In this document: in pieces, positions 23,044-36,620 of the stretch
How positions within the stretch are numbered: the stretch's first letter is position 1
How the letters are laid out: the number at the start of each line of letters is the position of its first letter
Notes under the pieces: model-generated
Databases searched by the model: none
Seen by the model: the letters and a program-made list of their open reading frames with translations, nothing else
Told to the model about the DNA's origin: nothing
Made by a program: the position numbers and the translations under genes
Assembly (NCBI GenBank): GCA_003999685.1
Contig: CP021220.1
Location: forward strand, 434,001 to 498,000
Source of the DNA: Taiwanofungus camphoratus
Taxonomy: Eukaryota > Basidiomycota > Agaricomycetes > Polyporales > Taiwanofungaceae
Length of the DNA: 64,000 nt
Direction of reading: 5' to 3'

Positions 23044-26000
23044 CATCAGCGCTGGGAGGGTTCCCATCGCATGCTGTGTTGGCGTACAGACGCCCTCGCA
23101 GACATAGAATCGGACATTTGGGCTTCTTAGAACAGGCTCGCCGTCTGGTGCGAGACTTGTATAGATTTCTTTCTCGTGAAGTCACTATATACATAGGCTC
23201 GAACTAAGAGTGCCACGCTCGCTGTTGAATTTGGGACTCATATGACCTGTTGTACCTCTGTCATGCTGTGAACTCTTCTTGCAGGAGCTTCCTATATTGA
23301 GAATATGCCTTTCCTGGACTCCCTTACCTTGGAAAATGGGCCAATCTAGGAGCAAGGACGAGAGTTTGACATGAGCGACGTGCCGGATCACCACCAATTG
23401 CCACCAACTTCAGATGATGTGAATAACGCACCTTTGAGAAGGAAGAGTTGAATTTGGGATGGCAGTGTGGGTTAAGCACAGTCGAAACACGACCAACATG
23501 GCACGACTTGCATTGCCACGTAACGGTGACACGGAAGGGACAGCAAGGCGTGTCGCCGTACTCTAACTGACGTACTTTGAATTAGGGATCCGTCAGCCTC
23601 GTTGACGCCGAACATCGTGCATCAGAAGTCTCGATGACCCGATTTTTGGTCTTCGCGGCTCTGGATGTGGGCTACTCGTGTTTGTGCGTCACGGGGCGCT
23701 GACAGCCAGATTGTCTACGCTCAGTCAGAGCCGCCATACTTGACAGGGCAGTTCAAACGTTCAAGCCCATAGCTAATCGCAGAACCGAGTTTTGATGAGC
23801 AAGGAAATCGGCGCTGCTATCCTCGATGCGAATCGTACACCACGGGAAAGTATAGGGGCCATCATTTGTGCACCCGATTCGCATCATACTAGATATCGAG
23901 TCTAAGCTGATGCAGTTGGTCTGCCGCCGGTGCCCTCCTTGCAGGTCGCAGTTGCGTCTCGTCCCAGACTGGAGATCTGTCCCGGAACAGCAAAGCTGGA
24001 AACGCGAGGGGTCCCTTCGGCAGGAATAGACACCAAATTGGTAAGGTTGCGCCACCCCGTCGGCACGTTGTCACATCCACTAGAATGGCCAGTTCCTTCC
24101 GCAGCGCGACGGTATCAATGCGGCGGGCTAAGCAAAGGCTCCATTGTAATAGACTTCGATTCCGGACGTGACAACGTCTCCGTGCATGCAGAAACTGACC
24201 CGCAGGAGCGATCATCTTGTTGTACCAATCTCCGGTGTGGGCGCCTGCGATGTGTACGGAACAAAAACAGTAAATTCAATGAACCATTGTTCACTGATGA
24301 TACGGTGACAAGGTCTGCTTCGCGAGCACTCCTACGACATGGCTCTTTTTCTTGGTGGTAAAGCACGATTGACCCTTGGCACGCCGCGTTAGATGACGCA
24401 AGAAAAACACGCCACTCAGGCAGGTACCACGGACACAGCCTTTCTGTTAGTTGACCTGCCACAAAAGTTGATCAGTGATCGCGTAAATGTCATCTACATT
24501 CGTAAGTTTCCGAGGACGCCTGTTTGACAGGAAGCAAGGATGACAGAGAAGAGTGGTCCAGAATCACGAGTGCAGACCAAGACCCAACCTTTAGGCGACC
24601 GGAACAAGACCGGAGAGTTTCTGTCAAGGTGAGGTGAGGGGGATCCGCAGCAGGAGAGTGGAAACACGACACTAGGGTAGACAGAAACACACGCACTAGA
24701 ATATATATGTGTGCATTAGATGAGGAAGCAGAGTCGTTAGTAACGTTCATGCCGTATTCTTCGAGGGCAAGCTGGAGCACAATTAAGGCTCGTGAAGATC
24801 ATAAGGGCCTAATGTCATTCGAGACCACACTAGATCCGCGGAGGACAGACGTGCACGTATGTAAGGAACTCGACGCTAGCCTTTGGCGTCCGAGCGCATG
24901 TGGTCACCTGCCCGTGGGTCTGTGTTTGTATATATCGGAGACCCAAATGATCAGGAGCCTGCTCGCGGGTATACGCCGGCGTCTGTTATTGCAGCCGAGT
25001 TTGCAAATTCCATTATGACTGCCGATTGAATTGGTTTGACACTGGAGGGGAGGGACAGTCGGAACCTCGGAGACACTGCCTCCACCCTTGTGCCGCTATC
25101 AATGGTCACTTCCGACATTTCCAAAGAGCCTCGAAAGCTGTCACCCCCAAGTTGGGATGAGGCATTCCGGACGACGTCCAGCATTCGGAACAGCCATGAG
25201 CCTGAGCCTGAGGCAGCGGAGTATCTTGATGATCTTGACACCATTTTAAAATTGAGTTGGGCCACTCTCAGAGAAAGCCATCACGCAGCAGTCCACGAAG
25301 GATCAGGATCCCAACGAGCGGTCTGTTGCATAAGCAGGACAGATCGAGTAAGTGTCTCGACAACGCCACCGGGTTGACGCGCACCAAAAGGGCCCGGGCC
25401 ACTTGAGGATAGGGAGTACTTAATTCCCTTCAGGTACTATCAAATCGATGGCGATACATGAGAACCACTAGAAAGAATCTAGATAGACGTCATGCAAAAT
25501 GGATATGTCAGTCGCTCGTCCTTATGGTTAGGTTACAATCAAACTAGACAGGGAACACCGTCCCCGCATTGCGGTTGGAGATCTTGACTACGCCCGGGAG
25601 TGGCGGCCACAGCTGCAGCACATCTGGCAACCGATCGCAGGAGGGTAAGTAATTCTCTGCTTTCACTTCCGGAATAGAATGATCAGCATGTGCATCCACC
25701 TGATGAATTACGCCGTGTAGACCGCAGTTTGCCGCAAACAATGCACGCAGCTGCGTAGGTGGGAAGTGGAATACGAGGTGTGGACGGGCCGAATGAAACA
25801 TGCAATCACACCATGAGGCCTGCGGACAGAAAAGAGAGTTCTTCGGAAGCAAAATACCTGACTAGAGGAGCACCTTCTTTGCTTCTTTAGAAGGCGACAT
25901 CTTCGTGTAAGCAGGCTGCACTCACCGCTGGCCTGCCTCTGCTCAATCGCTTCCAAAAACAGAGTGTTCGGGGAATGCGATGTTATGAAAGCTGACGAGG

Positions 26001-27341
26001 TTCCTATCGGAGTAGAGCGAGCTAGATCTAGATCTTCTCCGCCAACATGGGGTGCTATGTACGCATCCGGTCGGTGAGAAAGTTACACGACCAGCGCGGA
26101 ATGCCCGAAGCGTCCGGTAGGGGCCGCATTCAGACCGATGTGAACCTGTAAAACATGGGATATTCCAAGTCCGCTCGTGGATGAACAGGTATTTGAATAT
26201 CCAGCCTCCGGCGTCAGCTTTAAAAAATCATTCTACTTGAATGAAAGATGGACGTGTTTCCAAGGGTCCCGTGATGGGCGGGCTATCTGCATCCTTGCAC
26301 CCTTGGCCATTCAATTCCGTGAGTAGGCGACTTGTCCCATCACTCTGCGATTGACATCAGTGTGATCAGATCATAGGACGTGTCATCGCTACACACCGCA
26401 CCCGCTATGGCAATAGCAGTTCCATAATGTGGCATCTTCAGATGTTAAATAACTTGATGTGCGGCTCAAGTCGATAAACGTATTGTCAGTTCAGACGGTA
26501 ATACAATCACCGCGTTCCGCGTGGTGAGCAGGTGACACGGTGATCTTCACATCGAAGTCGCCTCCAATGGGCTGTACTCTATTTCATCACCAACTGGTAC
26601 TCAGATATCAGATTCTATTCACTCATTGGCAGCTTCTTGGCACTTGAGATCCGGAAATGGCCAGACCAGATGGACTGGTTTGACGTTCGGTGTGCAAGCC
26701 GGTTGAGTGTGCTTTAGATGATCATCATTGCAGGTGAGATCCGCTTGGTGTGAGGGATACCGTCATACTCACAGGCGGAGGTGTGTGGCAGATTAGATAG
26801 CGACTTCGTCTGGACACATGGCGTCTGCTACCGCTCGCAATTTCGATGTGGTCTCATGATACTCCGACCATCCGGAGATGATGAGAAAATTGAGGATGCC
26901 GTTGAAATTCGACACCACATCCATCATCCATCATGCTCAATACGATTCTATGGTCTCATGCCACGCTGACAACCCCGGCTCAGCCGGATTCCCCATTGTC
27001 GATGCCGTTACCCATATAGCATCCGCAGGCTTTGCGCAGGCAGCATTATTGGATACCGGATTCTGAGTACACAATCATCAACTTGTTGTTTTCGCAAATG
27101 TTCATATGTGAACATATCAGCTTGTAGGGCTGATCCGAAAACAGAGACAAAATCATACAGCTCCGTGGGATTGCTGAGCAGTCTGATCGCGAGTGCCAGG
27201 TGAGGATGGTCACGAATGTGCAAGTAAATGACTCCTATCCAACCTTGACTAGCTCCGGAGGAGCATTGCCTGACCACACCAGTATGGCGCCATTACTACA
27301 TGGCAAGGGGAACAGCATGTCAACATTCACAAAAGAACACA
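23044..27341. other. Gene-poor 4.3 kb between SERF and CLPP
   Basis: No gene I can support in full. On the minus strand, 23753-24055 is open and cysteine-rich (YSC, QLCC, NCDLQGG, TNCIS, RIGC, PWCTI), and an overlapping frame of the same DNA reads GCDNVPTGWRNLTN; either could be a relic or an exon of a small secreted protein. Open frames at 24951-25377 and 25544-25852 have protein-like composition but no recognised family. The rest holds frequent stops in all frames. Confidence 0.4.
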
Positions 27342-28559
27342 CTAGACTCCGCTCTCTAATTTAGGTCGCTTCTCCAGAACACTGTCCACTATGCCAAACT
27401 GGAGGGCTTCTGGGGCTGTGCAGGGCACGACGACTCATGAGAACCGACATCCGTCACTGATGAGGGGAAATACCCACCTGTCATGAAGTAATCTCTTTCG
27501 AGCGCCGTTTCTGCGTGGTAAACGATGGGGTCAACCAATGTAGCTATTGCGGGTAAAAGAAGCTAAATATACCGAAGCGCCGCAGCCCCTCTTCCACGGT
27601 CTCGCTGTCTTTGCCACAATGTCGTTGGTAGATACCCGTGAGAAGTTCGCGTACGCGGAGAATTTCCTTTGCGTGGATGGCGATGTCGGAAGCTTGGCCG
27701 GAAGCGCCACCAGAAGGCTCTGCGTGACAAAAGGTTGCGAACCGCTGTCAGTTCAAGTTGATATAGTATGGATGTTGCTACAGAAATAAGGAACTGAGCG
27801 AAGGCAGCTGACACGCACGATGAATCATGATAGTTGAATGGGGCAGAGCATGCCGTTTACCCTTTTCACCTGCAGCCAAGAGAAGCGAGCCCATGGAACA
27901 TGCTTGGCCGACACAGTACGTATGTATCGGTGAGGAGACGTACTGAAATTGACATATGAGCGTCAACATGTCTCTCGGCAGAATGCACAACTACAGCAAT
28001 CATCGCACCTGCATCTACATCTGCATGAATCAGCAACGGCTACCAATTTAGTAGGATAAAGCAAAACTGATGCTTACTGTGTCGTAGATGGCCAAACCGG
28101 CAGTAACACTGCCCCCGGGAGAATTTATATACAGGTGGATAGGCTTCGAGGTCTCCTCGGCCTCAAGGAACAGTAGTTGTGCGACAGCGAGCGCGGAGTC
28201 AGTGTCCCTGATCTAAATCATTACATTGAGGGATTTGGCCAAGTTGAATGTATGGGAACTCAAACATACCGGTCCATAAAGCATTATGACTCTTTCTCTC
28301 AGCAGTCTTGAGAAAATATCATAACTTCTTTCTCCCCGACCCTAGCGATCAGAGGACGATGAGGTTCAACTTAAAAATTATGCGATGTGGAGAAACTTAC
28401 TGTCTGTTCAATTACTATGGGCACCAGAGATGAGATTGAGGGCGGAGGAGACCAATCCGCTGCCCAGGGATGAATGTGGCGGGAACTCAATATCCTTCGA
28501 GGTGATCTCGCTCGAGCGGTAGAGAGTAGGGACCTGGCCAACATTCCCGAGGCGGTCAT
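27342..28559 (-). CDS. CLPP: Mitochondrial ClpP protease subunit
   Basis: ClpP is the serine-protease barrel of the ClpXP protease in the mitochondrial matrix. The first exon, from the ATG at 28559, reads [20 protein letters not shown], an Arg/Ser-rich, acid-free presequence, then [11 protein letters not shown]. Later exons give [57 protein letters not shown], then [14 protein letters not shown] with the nucleophile Ser, [13 protein letters not shown] with the catalytic His, and [15 protein letters not shown] with the catalytic Asp. It ends KRPKLESGV at the TAG at 27342. The spliced length is about 240 residues, as expected. At least six introns of 50-90 nt interrupt it, one splitting the MIHQP codon. 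An upstream in-frame ATG at 28607 is a possible alternative start. Budding yeast lacks ClpP, while many filamentous fungi keep it. Confidence 0.92.
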
Positions 28560-28917
28560 TGCATAAAAATCCACTGATCTTGGCTTGCTCGAGCTCGGCG
28601 AGTACAAAGCGCTCTCTCGGAGCAGGTCGCCGAGTAGCTGCGATGCGAGGAATTAATAAAAAAAAAAGAAAAAGAGTAGCTGCGATGAAAGCGACGGAGA
28701 ATGACCAGGCCACGTCCGCGTCCACGTGACACACGCGTCCACGAACTTGTCGGACGTTTGCAAGGAAGTTCTTCTCGACGAGCCTTATCCTCTCAGAAGG
28801 TTACTATATTCCCTTCCGGCCCTTAGTGGCATTACGCTCACTCACGAACTGAGACGTTACTCTATTCTATCTGGTTTCTTCTTTAGCGAATTGAAGTGTT
28901 CTATCGGATTGTTGGTC
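28560..28917. promoter_or_regulatory. CLPP/BRL1 divergent promoter region
   Basis: About 358 bp between the start codons of CLPP (-) and BRL1 (+). A run of A residues lies at 28660-28672. If the upstream ATG at 28607 is used for CLPP, the shared region shrinks to about 310 bp. Confidence 0.5.
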
Positions 28918-30607
28918 ATGGCATCACTGGCACGCACGCTGCGGACCGCACGGTCAACAGAAACTCCTATGGACTTCGAATTTACATCTCGACCAAGCGT
29001 AAAACCTGTCTGGGCTGCTGGCGGTCACGATCCTAGCACACCACGAAAAAGTACGTTTACCTTTCCACGACTATGAACCAGGTGGAGGCCATGCCAGGGC
29101 GCTGCCGAATGACAAGTGCCTGCATGGTCCCGACAAGTCATTCAGCTTACAAGGGGCGGCAGCGAATGGATCAAGACAGTTTTATAACCACTTGATATGA
29201 AGGGTCCTGTACTCTTCTCGCGGGGCTTAATTTTTGCTAGGTTGTCCGGTATATAGAAAAACCAATTTAAGGCTGTTTGTTCCAGACTGTGTCGGAGACC
29301 TGTCGTATTTTCGCTCTTATTTTTTAATCCTCCGTCTCTATTCAAGTTTGTAACAAATCTGTTGCATTTTCGTCTAGGACCTTTCAACGATGTGAATCCT
29401 CCAACTCCCACTTTCCCGGCTACCCCGCACACGTCCACGTACCCGACTTTCGCGCCAAATACCAATGTACCATTTCTCTTTCAGGAGCCGCTTCCACAAT
29501 CGCCACACAGCCCAGCATGGAGGCCTCCGCCGAACTTTTCTCCTGCGAAGGCATTTCCGCAGCCAGAAATTCAGGACGTCGACATGTCGGAGCTAAGTCC
29601 ACCAAAGGCGCCGCAAGAGTCTCTAGACGTCCCAAAAGATGGAAAGGGAGAGCGTACACTGGCCCTAGGCGCGATGCGCCGAGTTTTCAAGTCCCGTGAG
29701 AAGGCAAGGCAGCGAAGCCAACTGAGGAAAGCAAGGGGCAGAGAGAATGGCGAGGAAGGAAGTGAGGAGGAAGACAGTGAGGAGGAAGATAGGGATGCGC
29801 CGGTGTCACAGAACATGTCGAATCACTACACTCTCAACATGCCTGGTCCCGCACCTCCCCAGTCGGACTTGCCCTACATTTTACTGGGTTACCTGCAGTT
29901 CTTCTTCAACCTCTCCCTCATCCTCGTGTTTCTCTACCTTCTGATGCAGCTCATTCTCACTGTTCAACGTGACGTGGAACAGAGGGTCTCGGAATATTCC
30001 ATGGGTCTGACATCCATCTTATGGTGTACTTCTATATGCTCATGATAACCCCGCATTTTACAGACATCGTGCAAGAAATTGCACAGTGTGCGCTGCAATA
30101 CAAAGCAAACTTATGTGCTACAAACCCTATTCCAGCAATGGCACACCAATGCGCGAACTGGGAAACTTGCATGAACCGTGATCCATCCAAAGTAGGAAAG
30201 GCGAAAGTCAGCGCCGAACTCATTGCAGAAGTCATAAATGGCTTTGTCGAGCCGATCAGTTGGAAAACTTTGGTGCGTATTACCTTCCAGCACCCCCTGG
30301 ACATCGAATTCAACTACACATGTGCTTGCAGATATTCACCTTGACATCGCTTGCCTTTTTGACTATTTTCATTAACGCTCTTCTATCCTTGTATCGCTCG
30401 AGAAACAACCCTGCCACTCCTGCCCACCCTGTACACCATGCACCTGCAATTCCGTCGTTTCCTATTGCGCCGCTCACGCCGTATCCTCATGCTCACAATT
30501 GTCTTCCTCCGCCGCCAGAGTGGAGTAAGTCTTGGACTGATGAAAGCGCACAAACTCCGAGCAGGAGACGTCGCCTGGAAGGTGGCGTGGCGGAGAAAAT
30601 CAAGTAA
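28918..30607 (+). CDS. Brl1/Brr6 family nuclear envelope protein
   Basis: Brl1/Brr6 proteins are integral to the nuclear envelope and are needed for nuclear-pore insertion and lipid balance. The start at 28918 gives MASLARTLRTARS, then PMDFEFTSRPSVKPVWAAGG; the MDFEF segment is typical. After an intron comes a Pro-rich then acidic, Glu-rich cytosolic part with EE-S/D repeats near 29745-29795. The first membrane span is near 29875-29960 (YILLGYLQFFFNLSLILVF). The lumenal loop holds four cysteines spaced C-x8-C-x11-C-x5-C, beginning CALQYKANLC and ending CANWETC, the family's disulfide signature. A second span follows an intron (SLAFLTIFINALLSLY), and a Pro-rich tail ends GGVAEKIK at 30605. Length is about 440 residues. 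Whether it is closer to Brl1 or Brr6 cannot be told by eye; basidiomycetes usually have one gene. Confidence 0.9.
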
Positions 30608-33600
30608 TCGTGTTATTTACGGCTTAGGGCTCTGGGTATTCATTTTATGCATTGCGTGTTTTTATTCTTCACGTTCTCACATTACACACGCACGATCGGG
30701 GATTTATTCTTAGTTATATGTTAGTGTAAGTGGTTTCTTTGTTTTGACCATGATCGCATCTGACTCTTATGTTTGTTTTCTGGCAGCTCAAGTATGTGCA
30801 GTACACAACGTAAACTTCAATTCACACGATGTCATTATGGCAGATATCTCTATCTTGGGTCAGACGTTGCGCGATCGCTCAGCGTGATCGAGGCCAGCTA
30901 GACAGTAATGAGCCCGCACCTACACCCCGTTTGTTCGCGTCCGGATTCCATCGGAGTGTGTGTCCTGGCTCTGTATGATTTATGATTAGCATGCTGCCTG
31001 TATAGATCCCGAGGGGAATGTCCTGCTCAACTCGTGCCTAGGCGTACCCATGCATCGATTAAAGTACAAACCCCGGAAAGCTCACGGTGTGACGAGCAAA
31101 TCGTCCGATGGATTCATTCCTTCTGAAGCGGTAGATTTATCAGCAGGGTTTCGTGGGTATCGGAGGGATCGTCTATAGCTCGGATCTGTAAATGGGACCT
31201 GGCATCCAGGATCTCGTGACTTCGATGGGCCGCGCTTATACGGATGTACGAAGATGCATCTGCTACCTAAGACCGCTCAGAAGCCTCCGAGACATCCACT
31301 GGATTGAGTCTAGAGATCACTGCTGTCTACGACTCGGAAAGGGCAACTTGTGGTGGTGCATGTCAATTACTTCACAAGGGCGGAAATAGCTCTCTTCGTA
31401 GTAGAGTTGTCATTCTATCTTACTCTAGGACCTTGCATGCCAGCCCGATTTGTGCACGGAAGTCTGCCCCGGCTACTTGGATTCCTCATTCCATACGTTG
31501 CGAACCCCGATCCCCCCGAGATGCGGCGTTCAATTTTGGCGAAGGTTAGATGTGCACATTCAGGTTTCTCCGACGACAAGAATCAAAATCAATGCACTAT
31601 CGTATGTTCTGTAAAGTAATTCGCTCTATTGGATGATCTGAGAAGCCCGCGAACATTCAAACAGAGCCCTTCGAATGCAGCTGCTCGTCTCAGCAGGACA
31701 CACGATGCGTGGCGTTCACTCATCACATACTTACTTCTCAATAGTGTAACTTTTCCATCTTCAAGAGTGTAAGTACTACTTGCCTCGTTGAATATTCAAT
31801 TGCTAATTCCATCGTTGGTATAAGTTTCTAGCCCACAACATATATAATTCGATTTAGCTCCACTTCTTCTCACTGACGTGGGTCTGGTGCTGAAGCAATG
31901 CCTTCTGTACAGACGCGTTGAATGGATACGCTGATGTCTATTCAGGGACCATCAGGTAGTTCCTGGTTCTGGATACATACCTAACTGAATGGATCTTCTG
32001 ACGAATTTCTCATGGTGATGAGACCATTCACCGTGCACATTTTAATGTGCATGTCGGACATTCATCAATATTCTTTCTATCTTCGAGTGTACTAACATGC
32101 CTAAGCCGATGATGGGTGGTCTGATTACGCTGGCAAGAAGTGCCTCAAACGTGGAGTACCGACCGGCGGATCGAGGAACCTCATTAAGTACCAGGTTGTA
32201 CCACGCGTAGTCCTAGTGGGACGTCTCATCATCTCATCCAGACCATGTCACTAGCTAGTGGCAAATACCATCCAGGTAAACGAGTTATACTGATCGCACC
32301 TTACTCTCAGGGCCATGCGTCGTGGAAACTCACTTACGGTTTGTTCAGATATTGCCTGCGCTTCAATCCGTAGTTGGTATAGAATCCGCTCCGGATTTAT
32401 CCCGGAACGTTACGCTAGTATTGGATCCGATGTCGGGATAAACAGTCAGAAAGCCTGTCGCGAAATTCAAAATGTTCACTGGTGATACCGCCGGTGCGAA
32501 TGTAACCGCCTCCGTGACTGAATCCATGAATGCTTCTGGTCTTGAAGTGCGTGTTCTGTTGATATCTAGTCTTATTCTGATGATCAGCTATTGCGAGTTC
32601 CTTCCGGGCAGTAGACTCAGGATCAACCTGAAATTCTAACGCCGCAGCCTCTTGAACTGTGACCGTGTGTAGAATCTATCGTTGGCCATCTCAGGGTCCT
32701 ACATTTGATCTGAACCATTGCACCGGTCTGACTGACCAGTAATGCATAGGCCCATCGCTATCTATCGACTGGTGCGGCTGCCTTGATTCTGGGTCTTGCA
32801 TCTAAGCGACCAATCTGCATAGGGTTTACACCGAGTAGACTGGTATCATCGATTGAAACATCTATAAAATGATATAGATGGTGAATGTAAGTACAGAATT
32901 CTGTGGTATACACTGACTCCGACACGCTCGATTCGTCGAAACTGTTCCACGAGTCCGACTCATTAGCGCCTTCGGGAAGAATGGCAGCTGACATGTATGA
33001 CAATAGTCATTGGTACATACGTATCCGAAGTTTGCGCGCCGTGCGTGGATCGGAGGAGATGACAAGTATATGGAAGATACCGGCAGTCTAGGCATCATTA
33101 GACTGCAAGTTGTTCCAAAGACTCATTGTGAGCGAGGTTGTGAGGGTCCGGTTACTTCTGTCTAGGGTTCTGAGCCATGCAGATCAGACCAAGGAACTGG
33201 TTGTCTCCCGGCAGGTAGCTTTTTAAGGGGTCGCCGTTGTATGAATCAGGCTCGGACGCGCAATCTACAAGATCATGACCTCTTTGGGACCACGGCATGC
33301 ATCCTTGAGCAGAAAGCCCTATATCCGTCATGAATGTGAGCGGAACTTATATATCTGGCCCCTTTATCACCTGACAGACATGCTATGGTCCTGATGTGCA
33401 AAGCAGCGAAGACAAACACCATCGTAGTGGACGACGGATCCAGATCTTGTTCCAGGTCTAGTCGCACAATTGAATCGCATGCTAGATCTCCATCCCGGGA
33501 GTTAGGTCGTGGATGTTCATCTCTTCTGACGACTATTCAGCTGCCGTTGGCAGAAAGTCATGACTGTAAAGAAGCTCAGTTGTCCCGAAATACGAAGCAA

Positions 33601-34508
33601 TGATATCTTGGGCTCACATCTCAAGCTCATAGCTGGCAGTTGCGGTGGCGGATATTACATCTGAGCGGAAGTATGGTGCGGATATCGACTCAATTGCAGT
33701 GGCGAGGATGCAGACATGCGAGACAGTATGTCGACTAACCCGTTGCATGCTACTACTGGTAGCAAAACTACCAATACAACTCATTGAAGGTGCAGCTGTA
33801 AAATATTGGACAGGAAACCGCGCTGCGAGATGGAGTTCAATATTTGTTTTACCTCCAGCTACTTATTTGAAGTCGCATCTGACACCTACTTACCCCACTC
33901 CAAGTGGGGCGTGAACTTCAATTACTTCTCGCACCATATTGGTAAGGGCGAACTAGCGTTGGCCTTGCACTGCTGCGTAACGTCGCAGTATGTGCTGTTC
34001 CTTTGTTTTCAGTTTTTATTTCTAGAGTGATCTGTGGCCATGGGCTATTATAACTGATTTCCTTGGTCTCGCGATCTTGTCGACCTGACTCGCAGGATTC
34101 GGATGCTATATCCATGTTCAAGTTGTACCGGTAATAATCTGTTACTCCTTCTGTACCGGATACACCGCCAGACTCAGTATGTCCCGTCTTGTCATTCGCA
34201 AACAGTCTGAACAAGAAAGACTCGCATGTGGCGAACAGCGGAGAATCGCTCGTATCGGTAGTATAGCATGTCGCTTGCTTCCTGGCCGTGTAACAAAAGG
34301 ATCTAATGTGTCGAGCTTTCTTTGCCCAGTATCTGTATCCTAGATTACTTCGTGAAGTCTCACGATCAGATCTCTGGCTCTGTTAGAGGCAATCATCTCG
34401 TCCATCCTACGTGTTTCTAAGGGATTACAACCACAAACTCTGCAACAGCACAGCTTTAGGTCTTCCTACTGAATCCCTGGTGGCTGCAGTGCCCAGGTCA
34501 TAGCATCT
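30608..34508. other. Gene-poor stretch with coding-like relics
   Basis: No gene that can be supported. Stops are frequent in all frames to about 33.6 kb. A plus-strand piece at 33830-33941 reads smoothly (beginning MEFNICFTSSYLFE and ending NYFSHHIG before a GT donor). Another, from 34096 after a CAG acceptor, reads GFGCYIHVQVVPVIICYSFC, like a membrane span, with matching codon phase. I cannot complete or identify this gene. On the minus strand 32758-33003 is open but unrecognised. Decayed genes or transposons are the likely content. Confidence 0.4.
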
Positions 34509-35103
34509 TTGAATAACGCATGCTTGAGCGACCTCAGGCTCGCATATAAGAATAACCTAGACCTCTCTGAACCATTGTCACGTTCATTGTTGTCGCCAGT
34601 GCAAAGTCGGTCTTCTCTCTTTGAAATCACAGCGTATTCGTTTGCCTTCTGCAGTCAATTTATTAATTGTACTCCATGCGATCACATCTCCACACTCCTA
34701 AGAAAGCTTTGCAACGAGTCCGCAGCGTCCTGCCCAAACGGGGAAGTAGTGACACTTTCTCCAGCGGCGCGAGCACGGAAACACTTGAGTGACCTGGACA
34801 ACGATGATTCGCTGAACAATTTTCAGCCGATCGATTTGGAAGAGCCAATATCGCATACGTTCCAGGTATGATTTTTTGTCATGGGGGCAGGATGCGTTTA
34901 AAAAATATCTATGCATTGCAGAATGGAGATCCAGCCTGGATCAAGACTGAGGAAGGGGAATGGTTCCAGTGCACGACAGGGGGAATAGCACGCGTAAAGG
35001 TGCCACCCGACAGGTATCGTTATCTGGGGCTATGCATAATGTATACCTGACTCATGTGTGCTATTGAAAAAGCGTCTCTACCTTCCGGTGTCGTTCCGCA
35101 TAA
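34509..35103 (+). CDS. Possible spliced hypothetical gene, 5' end unresolved
   Basis: I do not recognise this. An open frame to 34866 contains LRKLCNESAASCPNGEVVTL and acidic FQPIDLEEPISHTFQ but no ATG, so a start would have to lie in an upstream exon. A GT-AG intron at 34867-34921 joins it in frame to NGDPAWIKTEEGEWFQCTTG and ARVKVPPD. A second intron at 35014-35072 leads to a short end at the TAA at 35101. The two introns are 55 and 59 nt, the normal size in this genome, and the phase is kept, which argues for a real or recently decayed gene. Coding-like pieces just upstream (33830-34250) could be earlier exons of it. Confidence 0.3.
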
Positions 35104-36620
35104 GGTCGAGAAAATACGTTGCTCCGCTGAATGGTGAATCAAGCCTGACACTTCCGAGCTAAGGAGACTGTTGTCTGAGGGTGGGTGGCTATGGGTAGCC
35201 TTGGCCTTCTTCTACTCTCCACGAATTTCGTTGCCTGTGGACTGCGTGATATACTCCTAATTAACTTCCCCGCCGTGATTCCCCCAAATCGTCTCGTGTT
35301 TGCGAATTATTCTTCGCATAGGCCCATCAAATTGCCGATATATGATGTTTCTGCTGAAGGCCAGAAGACTCAGTGCAAATCAGGAAAATCATTGCTTTAA
35401 TTTTGAATCACATTGATTCTGCCAATTACCTTGAAGTTAAATCTCGCGGTGAAAGATGAACGTCCCTACCTAACATTACATAACTAAGGATGATTCTATC
35501 CTGCTTATATTCTTGTTGTGTGAACCGTCAACTCTCAAATTCATCCTTCTTCCCCTGAACAATCTCCGGACATTCACTGTGTTAGGGTTAATGTCGCCGA
35601 GTGCAAATTATCTCCACTAAGAACCATCGCAGTTAATGACGGAAAGGCCGTCCGTGGTCTAGAGTGCGGCTCAGAGACTGGGACGAATGATACTATACAA
35701 AGCGAGGCGGGTCCGAAGACGTTGTGAGTCACGTATCACAAAATCAATAGAAGGTAATGATGAATCATTTGTCACATAGCAAGAGATCCTACTCTGCTGT
35801 GAAACGATGCTCAGAACTGTCAGTATACGTTGTGTTTGATTCATGTTCCTGTAGACAGACGTTTTGAGAGCCCAAGTGAGCCAGGGCGCAATTGACAACT
35901 TGAAGTTCACAGTGATACAAGCAGTTTGCATATCGCTACAATCAAACAGGAATCGCACCGATTTCTCTGTGAAAGATCAAAGTCCATGACCGCACAAAAA
36001 CAAAGATACCAGAAATTACGCAACTGATAGAAAACTGAGAGAGATTTCAGATAGTGGTGAGGCCAAGATCTCGCGTCCTAAGCACCATGCACGTGCTTTG
36101 CAATATCACAACATGGATGTCGATATCTGGTTTCCTGTCATGCCCGGGCCACGCAAAGCCACGTCAGATGTATCATCTGTTTGGCGTTGAACGGCAAAAC
36201 AGAGCTAGATAGTCCTTATTGGAGAGTGAAATCGACTGGGATAATAAAATGGGAATATGATTTTTGGTCTTGATGCTCGGTAGCCCCAATAATTCATTTG
36301 TCAATCGCACTTTACCTACGGGCCCTCATACACTGAGAGAGGAGCTTACCATTATTAAAGTTGACGCCACCAGGCGATCAGGATTTTCGGGGTCCTGTGT
36401 GCAGGTTAACCAGCCGCAGATCAATCAAACTTCTGCTAAAAGCGATATCAGGAACTAGTCAGCAATAAAAGAGTGGCTCTGGCATGTATTAGGTCTAGTT
36501 ACAATGTGCTATGAATACTAAGTGGCTCAGTAGTTTGCAAGTACAGCCATGATATGGTCAAACACTCATCGATAAATACACGAGGTTTGAACCTCGCGAG
36601 TCGTGAACAAGTTTTTTCAG
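35104..36620. other. Intergenic, nothing recognised
   Basis: About 1.5 kb with only short frames on both strands (for example 36264-36458, +, unrecognised). A 16-bp near-perfect palindrome lies at 36581-36596. It may contain the unresolved 5' part of the next gene. Confidence 0.4.
36581..36596. repeat. 16-bp palindrome
   Basis: CGAGGTT and AACCTCG arms separated by two bases. It resembles a T-arm box on the minus strand, but the stem register does not fit a tRNA and no acceptor or anticodon arms are visible. Confidence 0.5.

Noticed and set aside
36581-36596. Palindrome resembling a tRNA T-arm on the minus strand
   Set aside because: Stem and 7-base loop register do not fit; no other tRNA arms nearby.
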